Below, piece by piece: positions 33,761 to 42,644 of a DNA stretch of 64,000 nucleotides. The notes under the pieces are model-generated. The model did no database searches and had not been told where the DNA came from. It saw nothing but the letters and a program-made list of their open reading frames with translations. Position numbers and translations under genes: made by a program. The number at the start of each line of letters is the position of its first letter. Positions within the stretch are counted from its first letter, which is position 1. Source of the DNA: JBEGHD01 sp049334165 (GTDB lineage: Bacteria > Bacteroidota > Bacteroidia > Flavobacteriales_D > Sanyastnellaceae); assembly GCA_049334165.1 (NCBI GenBank), contig JBEGHD010000012.1, one strand, 5' to 3'.

Positions 33761-34123
33761 TTACGATTTCTTCATGAGCCACCACAAGATGATCAGACAG
33801 GTAAAGAGGCTGATGATCACATTTGCTGCAGCTACCCAAAAATGACCGGTTTTTATCAGTTGCAGTGTTTCGAAACTAAATGTGCTGAAAGTGCTAAAAG
33901 CACCGCAAAACCCTACGATTACGAGAGTGCCGATAAAGTTTTGGCTGTAGAGTTTGTCTTGTAGAGCTCCCACTGCAAGCCCCAATACTACGCAAGCCAA
34001 AATATTAGACAAAAGCGTTCCCATTGGCAATTGAAATCCCCAGGTGCGCGTCCACAACGAGAGGGCATAGCGACAAACACTGCCGAGCCCACCTCCAATG
34101 AAAACAGCCAAAATCAGGTTCAT
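33761..34123 (-). CDS. fluC: Fluoride ion exporter FluC/CrcB
   Basis: 120 aa with four membrane helices. Family signatures: GGGLGSVCRYALS (about 10-22), PMGTLLSNILACVVLG with the pore Asn, and GFCGAFSTFSTFSFE (about 71-85) with the Phe-box/Thr-Ser sodium site. Dual-topology dimers expel fluoride. It overlaps the upstream PAP2 gene by 4 nt. No fluoride riboswitch is recognisable upstream of the pair. Confidence 0.92.
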   Translation of the reverse strand: MNLILAVFIGGGLGSVCRYALSLWTRTWGFQLPMGTLLSNILACVVLGLAVGALQDKLYSQNFIGTLVIVGFCGAFSTFSTFSFETLQLIKTGHFWVAAANVIISLFTCLIILWWLMKKS

Positions 34124-34728
34124 AGATTGTTGAGTTTTGGAATTTTATTGATCACCAATCTAACGATCAAAAAGGCAGTTGAACCGCAAAGCATGCCGAA
34201 AAGTGCCCCAACGAAAATATCTCCAGGGTAGTGAACGCCAAGGTAGATGCGGGTGTACGAAACTGCCAGTGCCCAGAGCATCATCCAAAACCACCACTTC
34301 CGGTTGTACTTTCCGAGTATGAGTGAAAAGTAAGTGGCCAGGCCAAAATAGTTCGAGGCGTGGGATGAAACAAAACTGAACTTTCCGCCTTTGTAAATTT
34401 CACCGTCAAAGTTGGTTACCAGATGGACCTGGCCTTCTAGCAAAGGATTGTGACTTGGTCGCAGTCGCTGGAAAACTTCCTTGAAAAGTTCTACCGATCC
34501 GCGATCTGCAAAAGTGATGACGAGAGCAACTCCCAACACCGAGGCTACAGCAGTCCTCCAGCCGTAGTGCTTTGCCATAAACCAGATCACAATTGGATAA
34601 ACCCATGCCCAGGCCCAGCCTTTTGTGAGAATGTACATAGGTCGGTCGAGCCAGTCAGCTCTGATGTCGTTCAAAAAGAGAAAAAGATCTCTGTCGAGGT
34701 CGGCTAAAAATTGAATCCATTCGGGCAT
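34120..34728 (-). CDS. PAP2-family membrane phosphatase
   Basis: 202 aa, about five to six helices. The three phosphatase motifs are present: K83...R90-P91 (KEVFQRLRP), SSHAS (121-125) and R160...H166-Y-P-G-D170. Members dephosphorylate undecaprenyl diphosphate or other lipid phosphates on the outer face of the inner membrane. It is coupled to fluC by a 4-nt overlap. A near-consensus -7 box (CACCTTTG on the minus strand, 34736-34743) lies only 7 nt upstream of the ATG. Confidence 0.9.
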   Translation of the reverse strand: MPEWIQFLADLDRDLFLFLNDIRADWLDRPMYILTKGWAWAWVYPIVIWFMAKHYGWRTAVASVLGVALVITFADRGSVELFKEVFQRLRPSHNPLLEGQVHLVTNFDGEIYKGGKFSFVSSHASNYFGLATYFSLILGKYNRKWWFWMMLWALAVSYTRIYLGVHYPGDIFVGALFGMLCGSTAFLIVRLVINKIPKLNNL

Positions 34729-34758
34729 AGGAGCGCAAAGGTGATGATTTTTGGTTGA

Positions 34759-36060
34759 TCATCGGGTGATGATAAACGGAAAGCTTTCCCGGTTTTTTCC
34801 GTCAAAAAGTTGAATGAAATAGTTCCCTGGTTTCAATTCGTCTATCCGTAAGACGCTTTTTGGACTCTGAGTTTTTTTCATCACCACCTGGCCCTGAAGA
34901 TTCGTGATTTGGATTCGGATAGGACTTTGACCTGTAATTCCTTGTATGAAAAGTTCATCTCTGGCAGGGTTCGGAAAAATTCCTATTTGTCTTTTATCCA
35001 ACTCTCTCACCGAGGTTTCACAATCCATGTTGCTCAGCTCAGTCCATAGTTGTGAGTCGAAAAGAGTTACCGCAGCGAGGTCGTCAATTGCGGCATTTCC
35101 AATACGGATCACGACAATGTTTTGGTCGGGAACCACATAAATTTTCTGATCGTTTTTGCCCAGTGCCGCATACATCGTTTCCGGAGCGCTGTTAACTAAC
35201 TGGCCGGGGAAGGTGAAAGTAAAACCAGGAAGCATGAAGTTGTCCTGACCATTGAGCCACCAGAGGTAGCCGTAAGCCTGGTTTAGGTCCTGGGACGAAG
35301 TGATCATTTGATTGAAATATTCCTGATCGTGCATAATGGTGTCTCCGGCCCAAACTCCACCAGCGTCCATCAAAAGTCCAAATCGGGCGAAGTCTCTGGT
35401 TTTGCTGAAACGGACGTAATTCAGCCATAGTCCACCCATCCCAATTTCGCTACCCAGTGCACTTTGAGTCCATTGGTTAAAGGTTTGGCCAGTGGCGTTG
35501 GCTACAACATCCTGCACCAGTCGATAAGGTGCGTTGTGATAATACCACTGTTCACCGGCAAAAGTGCCAAACTGCAGGCATTCGGGTTCCAAACAATCGA
35601 GGTCTTCAACTTCGTAGTCGAGACCCGTAGTCATTGAAATTTGATTTTTGACCGTGATGAAATTCTCTTGTTCGGGAGTGCAGGAAGTCCAGCCTTCACC
35701 AAGGTAGTCGGAGGTTGGATCGTCAATGTCCAGGTGTCCTTGCTCCTGAGCCAGGCCGACCAAAAATGCCGCAAGGCTCTTTCCAGCAGATGCCCAGTAC
35801 CAGGAGGAATCCTGAGTGAACGTTCCAAAGTATTGTTCGAGAACGATTCTACCGTTTTTTAGCACGATGAACCCTTTGGTGTTGTGCTCTTCCAGAAAGT
35901 TGTAGAGCGAATCTACTCGTTCCTGGCACCATCCGAGCTCAGTGAAATCCATTGTTTCCCACTCCTCACTGCCATCAGTTGGAGGGAAGTAGAATTCACT
36001 TTGCCCAAAGGAGAGCTGAGAGCCGAGTAAAATCAGGATTAGAATTCGAAGAGCTTTCAT
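34759..36060 (-). CDS. Secreted class C beta-lactamase-like serine hydrolase with T9SS sorting tail
   Basis: 433 aa. Signal peptide residues 1-20. The serine hydrolase domain has the S91-A-G-K94 catalytic motif (WYWASAGKSLAAFL), and YRLVQD/YGYLWW segments typical of beta-lactamase-related esterases/peptidases. Residues about 355-433 form a type A type-IX secretion C-terminal domain (IFPNPARDELFIQG, then YFIQLFDGKN). The protein is therefore exported by the type IX system to the cell surface or medium. It starts 5 nt after the acyl-CoA ligase stop, so the two share a transcript. Substrate unknown. Confidence 0.9.
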   Translation of the reverse strand: MKALRILILILLGSQLSFGQSEFYFPPTDGSEEWETMDFTELGWCQERVDSLYNFLEEHNTKGFIVLKNGRIVLEQYFGTFTQDSSWYWASAGKSLAAFLVGLAQEQGHLDIDDPTSDYLGEGWTSCTPEQENFITVKNQISMTTGLDYEVEDLDCLEPECLQFGTFAGEQWYYHNAPYRLVQDVVANATGQTFNQWTQSALGSEIGMGGLWLNYVRFSKTRDFARFGLLMDAGGVWAGDTIMHDQEYFNQMITSSQDLNQAYGYLWWLNGQDNFMLPGFTFTFPGQLVNSAPETMYAALGKNDQKIYVVPDQNIVVIRIGNAAIDDLAAVTLFDSQLWTELSNMDCETSVRELDKRQIGIFPNPARDELFIQGITGQSPIRIQITNLQGQVVMKKTQSPKSVLRIDELKPGNYFIQLFDGKNRESFPFIITR

Positions 36061-36065
36061 GATTG

Positions 36066-37844
36066 CTAGACGTTGTAAATCGAATTGATAAGCTCCTGGT
36101 ATTTTTCTAAAATTGGTTTTCTCTTGAGCTTGAGCGTTGGTGTGAGCATTCCATTTTCAATCGTGAAAGGATCACAAACCAATTCGATCACTTTTACTTG
36201 CTCCCAGCGGCCAAAAGTTTTATTCGCCTTCTCAACGTCTTTCCAAATGCGATCCTTGATTCGTTGATTGTTGCACACTTCCTGATCTCCCGGATATTCC
36301 ATGTCGTGCTGTTTGCACCAGGTTCTAAGTGCATCAAAAGAAGGAACAACGATCGCTGCGGGGAATTTTTGTGCTTCTCCAACAACCATCACTTGCTCGA
36401 TAAAGAGCGACTCCTTCATTTTGTTTTCCAGAAGCTGTGGAGCAATGTATTTTCCACCGGAAGTTTTGAAAATCTCTTTCTTCCTGTCGGTGATTTTGAG
36501 GAAGCCATCATCGGAAAGTTCACCAATATCTCCAGTGTGGAACCAGCCGTCTTTTAATACTTCGGCTGTTTTATCGGGCTGTTTGTAGTAACCGATCATC
36601 ACGTTAGGTCCTTTGCAGAGAATCTCACCGTCTTCGGCAATTTTCACCTCCACTTTGTCGATGGGTTTTCCGACTGTGCCAATTCTGAGCATTCCGGGTT
36701 CGCGCTCTGTGTTAACAGCAATTACCGGTGAAGTCTCGGTAAGACCGTAACCTTCGTAAACCGGAATTCCAGCTCCGTTGAAGAAGCGAGCGAGTCTCGG
36801 TTGAAGTGCAGCACTTCCCGATGCCACAGCCTTGATGTTGGTGAGCCCGAGTGCAGCTTTCACTTTGGAGAAAATCAACTTGCGCGCAATGCCCAGTTTA
36901 AATTCGTACCAGCCACCGTTTTGTCTGTCTGGCTCCCACTTTAAAGCGAGATTTACGGCCCACATAAAAAGTGCTTTCTTAATTCCTTTGTTCTCCGATC
37001 CTTTGGCTACAATTCCATCGTAGAATTTTTCGAGGAGTCGCGGCACGGCCGTGAAAATATGCGGCTGACTTCTGTTCAGATCTTCCTTGATTGTTTCGAG
37101 ACTTTCGGCAAAATAGATCGTGGAGCAATTGTACATGTAGAGGTAATGCAGCATTCGCTCGTAGATATGGCACACTGGCAAGAAGCTCAGCGTTCGGCCT
37201 TCGCCTTCTTCCATCAGAGGCAGACGTTTTACCGAACAGGTGGCGTTGCTGGCAATGTTTTTATGCGTGAGCATCACACCTTTCGGAGTTCCGGTAGTTC
37301 CCGAAGTGTAGATTAGAGTCGCCAGGTCATCTTCCTTGATGGAGTCTTTTATTTTTTCGACTTCGTCCTGATTTCCCTGTTTTCCTTTTTCCATCACCTT
37401 TACCCAGCGCTCGGCACCTTTCACGTGCTCAAACGTGTAAACGCCTTGCAGCGAAGGAACCTTGTCGCGGATGTTTTGCACTTTTTCGAAAAGCTCTTCA
37501 TTGGAAACAAAGCAGTAGGTGAGCTCCGCATGGTTGAAAATGTACTCGTAGTCGCGCTCCGACATGGTGGGGTAAATCGGCACATCGATGGCGCCAATTT
37601 GCAGAATCCCGTGGTCCATGATGTTCCACTCCATTCGGTTGTTGTGCGAAATCAAACCGATTTTGTCTCCCGGCTTCACGCCCATTTCGAGCAATCCTTT
37701 GCTGACCAAATTGATTTGATCAACAAATTCCTTCGTACTTATCGATTGCCATTTGCCTTCGAAATTGCTCACGAGACTTTTTTCAAGTGGCTGCTTTGCA
37801 AGCTGATAATGCGGGAAATCGAAGAGTCTAGTCGGTTCTTTCAT
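36066..37844 (-). CDS. Long-chain fatty-acid-CoA ligase (AMP-binding)
   Basis: 592 aa ANL-superfamily enzyme activating fatty acids to acyl-CoA via acyl-AMP. The P-loop TLIYTSGTTGTPKGVMLTH (about 176-194), YGLTETSPV, GWFHTGDIG and the C-terminal lid DRKKEIFKTSGGKYIAPQ are all present. Length and the FLPVCHIYERMLHY block fit the FadD15/long-chain group. Upstream partner of the T9SS serine hydrolase (5 nt). It could feed beta-oxidation along with the dehydrogenase at 41684. Confidence 0.93.
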   Translation of the reverse strand: MKEPTRLFDFPHYQLAKQPLEKSLVSNFEGKWQSISTKEFVDQINLVSKGLLEMGVKPGDKIGLISHNNRMEWNIMDHGILQIGAIDVPIYPTMSERDYEYIFNHAELTYCFVSNEELFEKVQNIRDKVPSLQGVYTFEHVKGAERWVKVMEKGKQGNQDEVEKIKDSIKEDDLATLIYTSGTTGTPKGVMLTHKNIASNATCSVKRLPLMEEGEGRTLSFLPVCHIYERMLHYLYMYNCSTIYFAESLETIKEDLNRSQPHIFTAVPRLLEKFYDGIVAKGSENKGIKKALFMWAVNLALKWEPDRQNGGWYEFKLGIARKLIFSKVKAALGLTNIKAVASGSAALQPRLARFFNGAGIPVYEGYGLTETSPVIAVNTEREPGMLRIGTVGKPIDKVEVKIAEDGEILCKGPNVMIGYYKQPDKTAEVLKDGWFHTGDIGELSDDGFLKITDRKKEIFKTSGGKYIAPQLLENKMKESLFIEQVMVVGEAQKFPAAIVVPSFDALRTWCKQHDMEYPGDQEVCNNQRIKDRIWKDVEKANKTFGRWEQVKVIELVCDPFTIENGMLTPTLKLKRKPILEKYQELINSIYNV

Positions 37845-37991
37845 GGTCTGTATAAATAGTTGTGCTTGTGGTAAAAATAAGAATTCTGCAATCTAATCCG
37901 CAGTTGCCCTGGACTAACAGTTGGCTTTTTTAACGAATTAAACTGAGCTGGAAGATATTGTGAATTTAGATCGGGAAGTAAGAGAGGTTGA

Positions 37992-38591
37992 TTAAAAAAC
38001 TCGAACTATCTCTCCGTTTATGCCTCCTTCCACGGATTTCACGTAGCCCATAGCTACATCCCACATTTTTGCCGGAACATGCCCGGGGAAAACATCGCGC
38101 AGTTCGTCAAAAGAGTCTTCCACGAGTCCTGGGCTGACGATGTTTATTCGCGTCCCGTTTTCCATTTCCATGGCAGCGGCTTTCACAAAACTGTTGAGGC
38201 CACCGTTTACCAGACTAACGATCGATGCGTTTTTGATTGGGTCGTCAGCCAGAATTCCGGAAGTAAGTGTGAAACTCCCGCCTGGATTAATATTATCCTG
38301 ACCGAGCAAAACCAAATTGATCTGGCCGAGCATTTTGCTGTCCAGGCCTTTCCGGGCTTCTTCGGTAGTCATGTTCTTTAGCGGGCCGAAGTGTCCGCCA
38401 CCGGCAGTCACCACGAGCGCGTCAAATTCGGAAACCTGGCTGTACATCTCCTTGATTGAGTCTGGGTCAGTCATGTCTACCCTTAAGTCTCCCGAAGAGC
38501 GGTTGGCTTCAATTATTTCGTGTCTTTTGGAAAGCTCTTTTTTAACGGCCCGTCCCACAATTCCGGAAGAACCTACGTGTAGAATTTTCAT
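37992..38591 (-). CDS. Short-chain dehydrogenase/reductase
   Basis: 199 aa, short for an SDR. The nucleotide-binding turn is GSSGIVGRAVKKEL (7-20), and the central VVTAGGGHFG replaces the usual NNAG. The catalytic Tyr-x3-Lys is not in its usual form: the region reads SIVSLVNGGLNSFVKAAAMEM, where Lys is kept but Asn stands near the Tyr position. Similar short SDRs exist in many bacteria. Substrate unknown; activity uncertain. It is divergent from tex with an 83-bp gap. Confidence 0.82.
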   Translation of the reverse strand: MKILHVGSSGIVGRAVKKELSKRHEIIEANRSSGDLRVDMTDPDSIKEMYSQVSEFDALVVTAGGGHFGPLKNMTTEEARKGLDSKMLGQINLVLLGQDNINPGGSFTLTSGILADDPIKNASIVSLVNGGLNSFVKAAAMEMENGTRINIVSPGLVEDSFDELRDVFPGHVPAKMWDVAMGYVKSVEGGINGEIVRVF

Positions 38592-38662
38592 TGTTTTTGA
38601 GTTTTTTATTGTGGATTACAAAGTAGCTTTTTCTTAAGAAACCGCAATTTCCGCCCTTTCCC

Positions 38663-38670
38663 CATATTTG
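38663..38670 (+). promoter_or_regulatory. Putative -7 box of tex
   Basis: CATATTTG (one mismatch to TAnnTTTG) ends 4 nt before the tex ATG. If used, the mRNA would be leaderless. Confidence 0.35.
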
Positions 38671-38674
38671 CGCC

Positions 38675-40792
38675 ATGCAAATAGTTGAACTCATTTCGCG
38701 CGAGCTTTCGCTTAAAACAAGCCAGGTAGCAAAGACTGTCGATCTCCTTTCGGAAGGAGCCACAGTGCCGTTTATCAGTCGCTACCGAAAAGAACAAACC
38801 GGTGGACTGGATGAGGTGGAAATCACCAACCTTCGGGACAAACTTCAGTATTTCAACGACCTCGAAAAACGAAAAGACTTTATACTGAAATCTCTTAAGG
38901 AGCAAGAAGTTCTAAATAAAGAACTAGAGTCGGAGATCAACTCCACCTGGGATGCTAACAAGCTGGAGGATATTTATCTGCCTTTTAAGCCTAAGCGAAA
39001 AACCAAAGGTGTGGTCGCCCGAGAAAACGGACTCGAGCCGTTGGCGAAAATCATCATGGCTCAGCGGGAACCCAACTTGAAACAAAAAGCTCAGCGGTTT
39101 ACCAACAAGGAAGTGAGTTCTGTTGAAGAAGCAATTGAAGGAGCTCAGCACATCATTGCCGAATGGGTAAATGAAAATGAACTTGCCAGAAACAAGGTCA
39201 GATATCAATTTGAAAAATATGCCGACATCTCAGCGAAACTGGTGAAGGGAAAAGAGGAAGAAGGCCAGAAATACAAAGATTATTTTTCGTTCAGTGAGCG
39301 CTTGAGCAGAATTCCATCGCATCGATTACTGGCCATCCGAAGAGCAGAGGCTGAAGGCATTCTGCGTGTTTCCATCGGCCCGGATAAAGAGAAAGCGCTC
39401 GACCAGCTGAACCGGGTTTTCGTGAAAAACAACAGCGAAACCGGAAGCCTGGTGGAAGAGGCTGTTAAAGACGCTTACCAAAGATTACTAAAACCATCGA
39501 TAGAAACAGAGTTTAAAAACTCATCAAAAGAAAAAGCGGATGACAGTGCAATTGATGTCTTTTCGACCAATTTACGACAGCTCCTCCTCGCTCCGCCACT
39601 TGGGCAAAAACGAATTTTGGCCATCGATCCCGGTTTTCGCACCGGTTGTAAAGTCGTTTGCCTCGATGAGCACGGCTCGCTGCTGCACAACGAAACGATT
39701 TATCCGCATCCACCTCAGCGAGAATTCCAAAAAGCTTCTTCAAAAATTGCAGGATTGGTGAATGCCTACAAAATTGAAGCAATTGCAGTGGGAAATGGAA
39801 CTGCCGGAAGAGAAACCGAAAATCTGATTCAGAAAACGCGCTTCGATCGGGAAGTAAAAGTTTTTATCGTGAACGAAGACGGAGCTTCAGTTTACTCGGC
39901 AAGCAAAATTGCCAGAGAAGAATTTCCCAGCTACGATGTCACCGTACGCGGAGCTGTATCGATTGGCCGCAGACTGATGGATCCGCTGGCCGAACTGGTA
40001 AAGATCGACCCCAAGGCCATTGGAGTAGGACAGTACCAACACGATGTGGATCAGGCTAAGTTGAAAAAGCGTCTTGACGAAACAGTAGAGAGCTGCGTGA
40101 ACAGCGTTGGTGTGGAGCTAAACACAGCCGGAAAACATTTGCTGGCTTACGTATCAGGACTAGGTCCTTCACTCGCTCAAAACATTGTCGATTACAGATC
40201 TGAAAACGGAGCCTTCTCTAGCCGAGAGGAGTTGAAGAAAGTCCCAAGGCTGGGAGCAAAAGCCTTCGAGCAGGCCGCAGGTTTCCTTCGAATTGCTGAC
40301 GCGAAGAATCCTCTCGACAACAGTGCCGTTCACCCCGAGAGCTATTTTGTGGTGAAAAAGATGGCGAAAAAGTTGAGCGTTTCAGTTTCCGACCTTACCG
40401 GCAGCAAGTCGCTATTGGAAAAGTTGAATCCGGAAGATTTTACCTCTGAGGAAGTTGGATTACCTACAGTTAAAGACATTCTTGAAGAACTCGCCAAACC
40501 CGGTCGAGATCCAAGGAGCGTTGCTCAGGTTTTCAGTTTCTCCAAAGAAATTTCCTCCATTTCAGAAGTTCGCGAAGGAATGGTTTTGCCGGGCATCGTT
40601 TCAAACATCACAAATTTCGGAGCATTCGTAGATCTCGGAATCAAGGAGAATGGCTTGCTACACATTTCTCAAATCACTGACAGGTTCATTTCGAATCCGG
40701 CAGAGGTGCTGGCGTTACATCAACAGTTGAAGGTGAAAGTTACAGAGGTGGATGAAGGGAGAAAGAGGATAGGGTTGACGTTGAGGTTTTAA
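38675..40792 (+). CDS. tex: Tex-family RNA-binding transcription accessory protein
   Basis: 705 aa. An N-terminal helical region (ISRYRKEQTGGLDE at about residues 34-47) is followed by the YqgF/RNase H-like domain with LAIDPGFRTGCKVVCLDEHG (about 313-332). Helix-hairpin-helix segments come next (GVELNTAGKHLLAYVSGLGPSLAQNIVDYR and RLGAKAFEQAAGFLRI), and a C-terminal S1 domain (about 634-705, GIVSNITNFGAFVDLGIKENGLLH). It binds nucleic acid and affects transcription. Slightly shorter than proteobacterial Tex (about 770 aa), with no apparent break. Confidence 0.95.
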   Translation: MQIVELISRELSLKTSQVAKTVDLLSEGATVPFISRYRKEQTGGLDEVEITNLRDKLQYFNDLEKRKDFILKSLKEQEVLNKELESEINSTWDANKLEDIYLPFKPKRKTKGVVARENGLEPLAKIIMAQREPNLKQKAQRFTNKEVSSVEEAIEGAQHIIAEWVNENELARNKVRYQFEKYADISAKLVKGKEEEGQKYKDYFSFSERLSRIPSHRLLAIRRAEAEGILRVSIGPDKEKALDQLNRVFVKNNSETGSLVEEAVKDAYQRLLKPSIETEFKNSSKEKADDSAIDVFSTNLRQLLLAPPLGQKRILAIDPGFRTGCKVVCLDEHGSLLHNETIYPHPPQREFQKASSKIAGLVNAYKIEAIAVGNGTAGRETENLIQKTRFDREVKVFIVNEDGASVYSASKIAREEFPSYDVTVRGAVSIGRRLMDPLAELVKIDPKAIGVGQYQHDVDQAKLKKRLDETVESCVNSVGVELNTAGKHLLAYVSGLGPSLAQNIVDYRSENGAFSSREELKKVPRLGAKAFEQAAGFLRIADAKNPLDNSAVHPESYFVVKKMAKKLSVSVSDLTGSKSLLEKLNPEDFTSEEVGLPTVKDILEELAKPGRDPRSVAQVFSFSKEISSISEVREGMVLPGIVSNITNFGAFVDLGIKENGLLHISQITDRFISNPAEVLALHQQLKVKVTEVDEGRKRIGLTLRF

Positions 40793-40848
40793 AACTTCGC
40801 AAGGCTCAGTTTTATGGAGACAATCTTTTCTTCGCTTCGCTTAGAAAT

Positions 40849-40873
40849 GAGAGATAAGGTGGATATAAAGTTG
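40849..40873 (+). repeat. Left inverted repeat flanking the four-helix-bundle gene
   Basis: 25-nt element starting GAGAGATAAGGTGG; 22 of 25 positions match the reverse complement of 41535-41559. It lies 76 nt beyond the gene's 3' end. Confidence 0.55.
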
Positions 40874-40949
40874 TTTTGGGCGTTAGGTCGAGCTAAATTC
40901 TCTGGCCTAAGACATGCTTTCGATTTTATGGGTTGTAGATGGCGATGAG

Positions 40950-41339
40950 CTATTTACGTTTTTTGTTTTTGGCGTTTTTGTAGGTTGCAGTGATGAAGTT
41001 GTTTAGTTTGACTTCAAGCACCCGATGAATACTTTTGAGTTGTTCGAATGTGGGTTGATGAATGATCGATCTTTCCAACAAAAGTTCGGACCAATGTTCC
41101 AGAGCTTCCGAAAGTGAGGCGCGAGAAAAGTGATAGAAGCGAGCTTTGTCGAGATAGTGATAGCGTGCGTATCCTTCTGCTATGTTGGCACCTACAGAAT
41201 CGACCGAGCGGATAAACTGATCGCCAATAATCTTTTTCTGCTGATAGTCGAGTTTCGAATAAACTTCCCATGCGAGAGTTGACAAGTTTCTCGAAAGCTG
41301 ATAAACCTCAAGGTCTTTTAGTTCGATGTAGGCTTTCAT
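40950..41339 (-). CDS. Four-helix bundle protein (23S rRNA intervening-sequence/S23 family)
   Basis: 129 aa from ATG 41339; a longer frame to 41510 has no family similarity at its N-terminus. Family marks: MKAYIELKDLEVYQLSRNLS, IGDQFIRSVDSVGANIAEGYAR (about residues 38-59), then RFYHFSRASLSEALEHWSELL. Members form pentameric helical bundles; relatives are encoded in 23S rRNA intervening sequences and near diversity-generating retroelements (Avd). No reverse transcriptase, variable repeat or rRNA is present here. The gene is isolated and bracketed by inverted copies of a 25-nt sequence. Function unknown. Confidence 0.85.
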   Translation of the reverse strand: MKAYIELKDLEVYQLSRNLSTLAWEVYSKLDYQQKKIIGDQFIRSVDSVGANIAEGYARYHYLDKARFYHFSRASLSEALEHWSELLLERSIIHQPTFEQLKSIHRVLEVKLNNFITATYKNAKNKKRK

Positions 41340-41447
41340 AGTGTATTGATGTTCAGGGTGAAAAATGGACCTTAATTTAAGGTTTTCTGATAAAACAGCA
41401 TTTACGACCAAATTCTCAAACTCAAGTATCAACAACCACTTACACCA

Positions 41448-41462
41448 CAACTTTATCTCCAC
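41448..41462 (-). repeat. Partial internal copy of the GAGATAA-type repeat
   Basis: Minus-strand GTGGAGATAAAGTTG matches 14 of 15 positions of the right half of the 40849-40873 element. Confidence 0.5.
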
Positions 41463-41534
41463 TATGTCTACGAGGAGTTTCAGGCACCAAACTTCAAATT
41501 CCAAAGTCAAGGCCTAGTTGACTAATGCCTCTCT

Positions 41535-41559
41535 CAACATTATCTCTACCTTATCTCTC
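41535..41559 (-). repeat. Right inverted repeat flanking the four-helix-bundle gene
   Basis: Minus-strand copy of the 25-nt element at 40849-40873 (three mismatches). Confidence 0.55.
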
Positions 41560-41628
41560 AAATCAACCTCCTTGACCCAATTCTTCTCCGACCTGAAAAA
41601 CCGTCTCTACTTCCAACTACCATCATCC

Positions 41629-41658
41629 TTGCCTAATCCCCGCTAAACCCTACTTTTG
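41629..41658 (+). promoter_or_regulatory. Promoter of 3-hydroxybutyryl-CoA dehydrogenase
   Basis: TTG (41629-41631), 19-nt spacer, TACTTTTG (41651-41658): a full Bacteroidota promoter, leader about 20 nt. Confidence 0.7.
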
Positions 41659-41683
41659 TGCTCCACTAAAAACTCAGAAAATC

Positions 41684-42574
41684 ATGAAAAATATATCAGT
41701 AATAGGAGCTGGAACGATGGGTAACGGGATTGCTCATGTTTTTGCTCAAACCGGATTTGAAGTTGCTTTGGTTGACGTGAAGCAAGACAGCCTCGACAAG
41801 GCGATCGCAACCATCACCAAGAACCTCGATCGGATGATCAAGAAAGAAAAGATCTCCGAAGTCGACAAGAAAAACACGCTCGAACGCATCACGACCTTTA
41901 CCGACACGAAGAAAGGTGTTGAAAATGCGGATTTGGTGGTGGAAGCTGCAACCGAAAATGCCGATTTGAAATTCAAAATATTCACCCAGCTCGATGAGCT
42001 TACTAAGGATGATTGTGTGCTGGCGACCAACACTTCATCGATTTCGATTACCAAAATTGCCGCTCAAACGAAACGTCCCGATAAAGTAATTGGAATGCAC
42101 TTCATGAACCCAGTGCCGGTGATGAAGTTGGTTGAGGTAATTCGCGGTTACGCAACCAGCGATAAAGTAACCAGCGACATTATGGAGCTTTCTAAAAACC
42201 TCGGTAAAGTGCCGGTTGAAGTGAACGATTATCCAGGTTTTGTGGCCAACAGAATTCTGATGCCGATGATCAACGAAGCTATCATCACACTTCACGAAGG
42301 CGTGGCTGGAGTGGAAGAAATCGACACTGTAATGAAACTCGGAATGGCTCATCCGATGGGGCCACTCCAGCTAGCTGACTTCATCGGTCTCGATGTTTGC
42401 CTTTCCATTATGAACGTGCTGCACGATGGTTTCGGAAATCCAAAGTACGCTCCTTGCCCGCTTTTGGTAAACATGGTGACAGCAGGAAAAATGGGAGTGA
42501 AGAGCGGAGAAGGTTTTTACGACTGGAGCCACGGCACCAAAGACCTGGTTGTTGCAGAAGCTTTTAAGAAGTAA
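41684..42574 (+). CDS. 3-hydroxybutyryl-CoA dehydrogenase
   Basis: 296 aa. NAD-binding VIGAGTMGNGIAHVFAQTG at residues 5-23; catalytic His and Glu contexts in GMHFMNPVPVMKLVEVI; NDYPGFVANRILMPMINEA; and the C-terminal LGMAHPMGPLQLADFIGLD and GEGFYDW. It oxidises 3-hydroxyacyl-CoA (or reduces acetoacetyl-CoA) in fatty acid or butanoate metabolism. Stand-alone enzyme of usual length (about 285-295 aa) without a fused hydratase. It is transcribed alone from a clear promoter. Confidence 0.94.
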   Translation: MKNISVIGAGTMGNGIAHVFAQTGFEVALVDVKQDSLDKAIATITKNLDRMIKKEKISEVDKKNTLERITTFTDTKKGVENADLVVEAATENADLKFKIFTQLDELTKDDCVLATNTSSISITKIAAQTKRPDKVIGMHFMNPVPVMKLVEVIRGYATSDKVTSDIMELSKNLGKVPVEVNDYPGFVANRILMPMINEAIITLHEGVAGVEEIDTVMKLGMAHPMGPLQLADFIGLDVCLSIMNVLHDGFGNPKYAPCPLLVNMVTAGKMGVKSGEGFYDWSHGTKDLVVAEAFKK

Positions 42575-42632
42575 GAAAACTCTGACAAATTCGGGGCTTG
42601 TTGTTCCTACGGATTTGTTTTACAGTAATTTA

Positions 42633-42640
42633 TAAATTTG
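42633..42640 (+). promoter_or_regulatory. Orphan -7 box
   Basis: TAAATTTG with TTTG at 42614-42617 as a possible -33 (15-nt spacing, somewhat short). No open reading frame follows before the terminator. Confidence 0.4.
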
Positions 42641-42644
42641 GAGT

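Larger units (their letters stand above)
41340..41683. other. 344-bp intergenic stretch with repeat copies and a promoter
   Basis: No gene. It holds one partial (41448-41462) and one full (41535-41559) minus-orientation copy of the GAGATAA-type repeat, CA/TC-rich low-complexity DNA, and the promoter of the downstream dehydrogenase at 41629-41658. Confidence 0.6.

Noticed and set aside
34729..34800. Fluoride riboswitch upstream of the PAP2-fluC pair
   Set aside because: No GG-GATG pseudoknot-like consensus is visible, and the putative -7 box lies 7 nt from the ATG, leaving no room for a leader.
37992..38591. SDR as a pseudogene because of the altered active site
   Set aside because: The frame is intact, the nucleotide-binding end is normal, and similar short SDRs are common; reduced or different activity is possible but a pseudogene call is not supported.
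40950..41339. Diversity-generating retroelement (Avd-like accessory)
   Set aside because: No reverse transcriptase, template repeat or variable repeat was seen near the four-helix-bundle gene.
41340..41510. 57-residue N-terminal extension of the four-helix-bundle protein
   Set aside because: The sequence is low-complexity and overlaps a repeat copy; family members start at the MKAYIELKDLEVY block.
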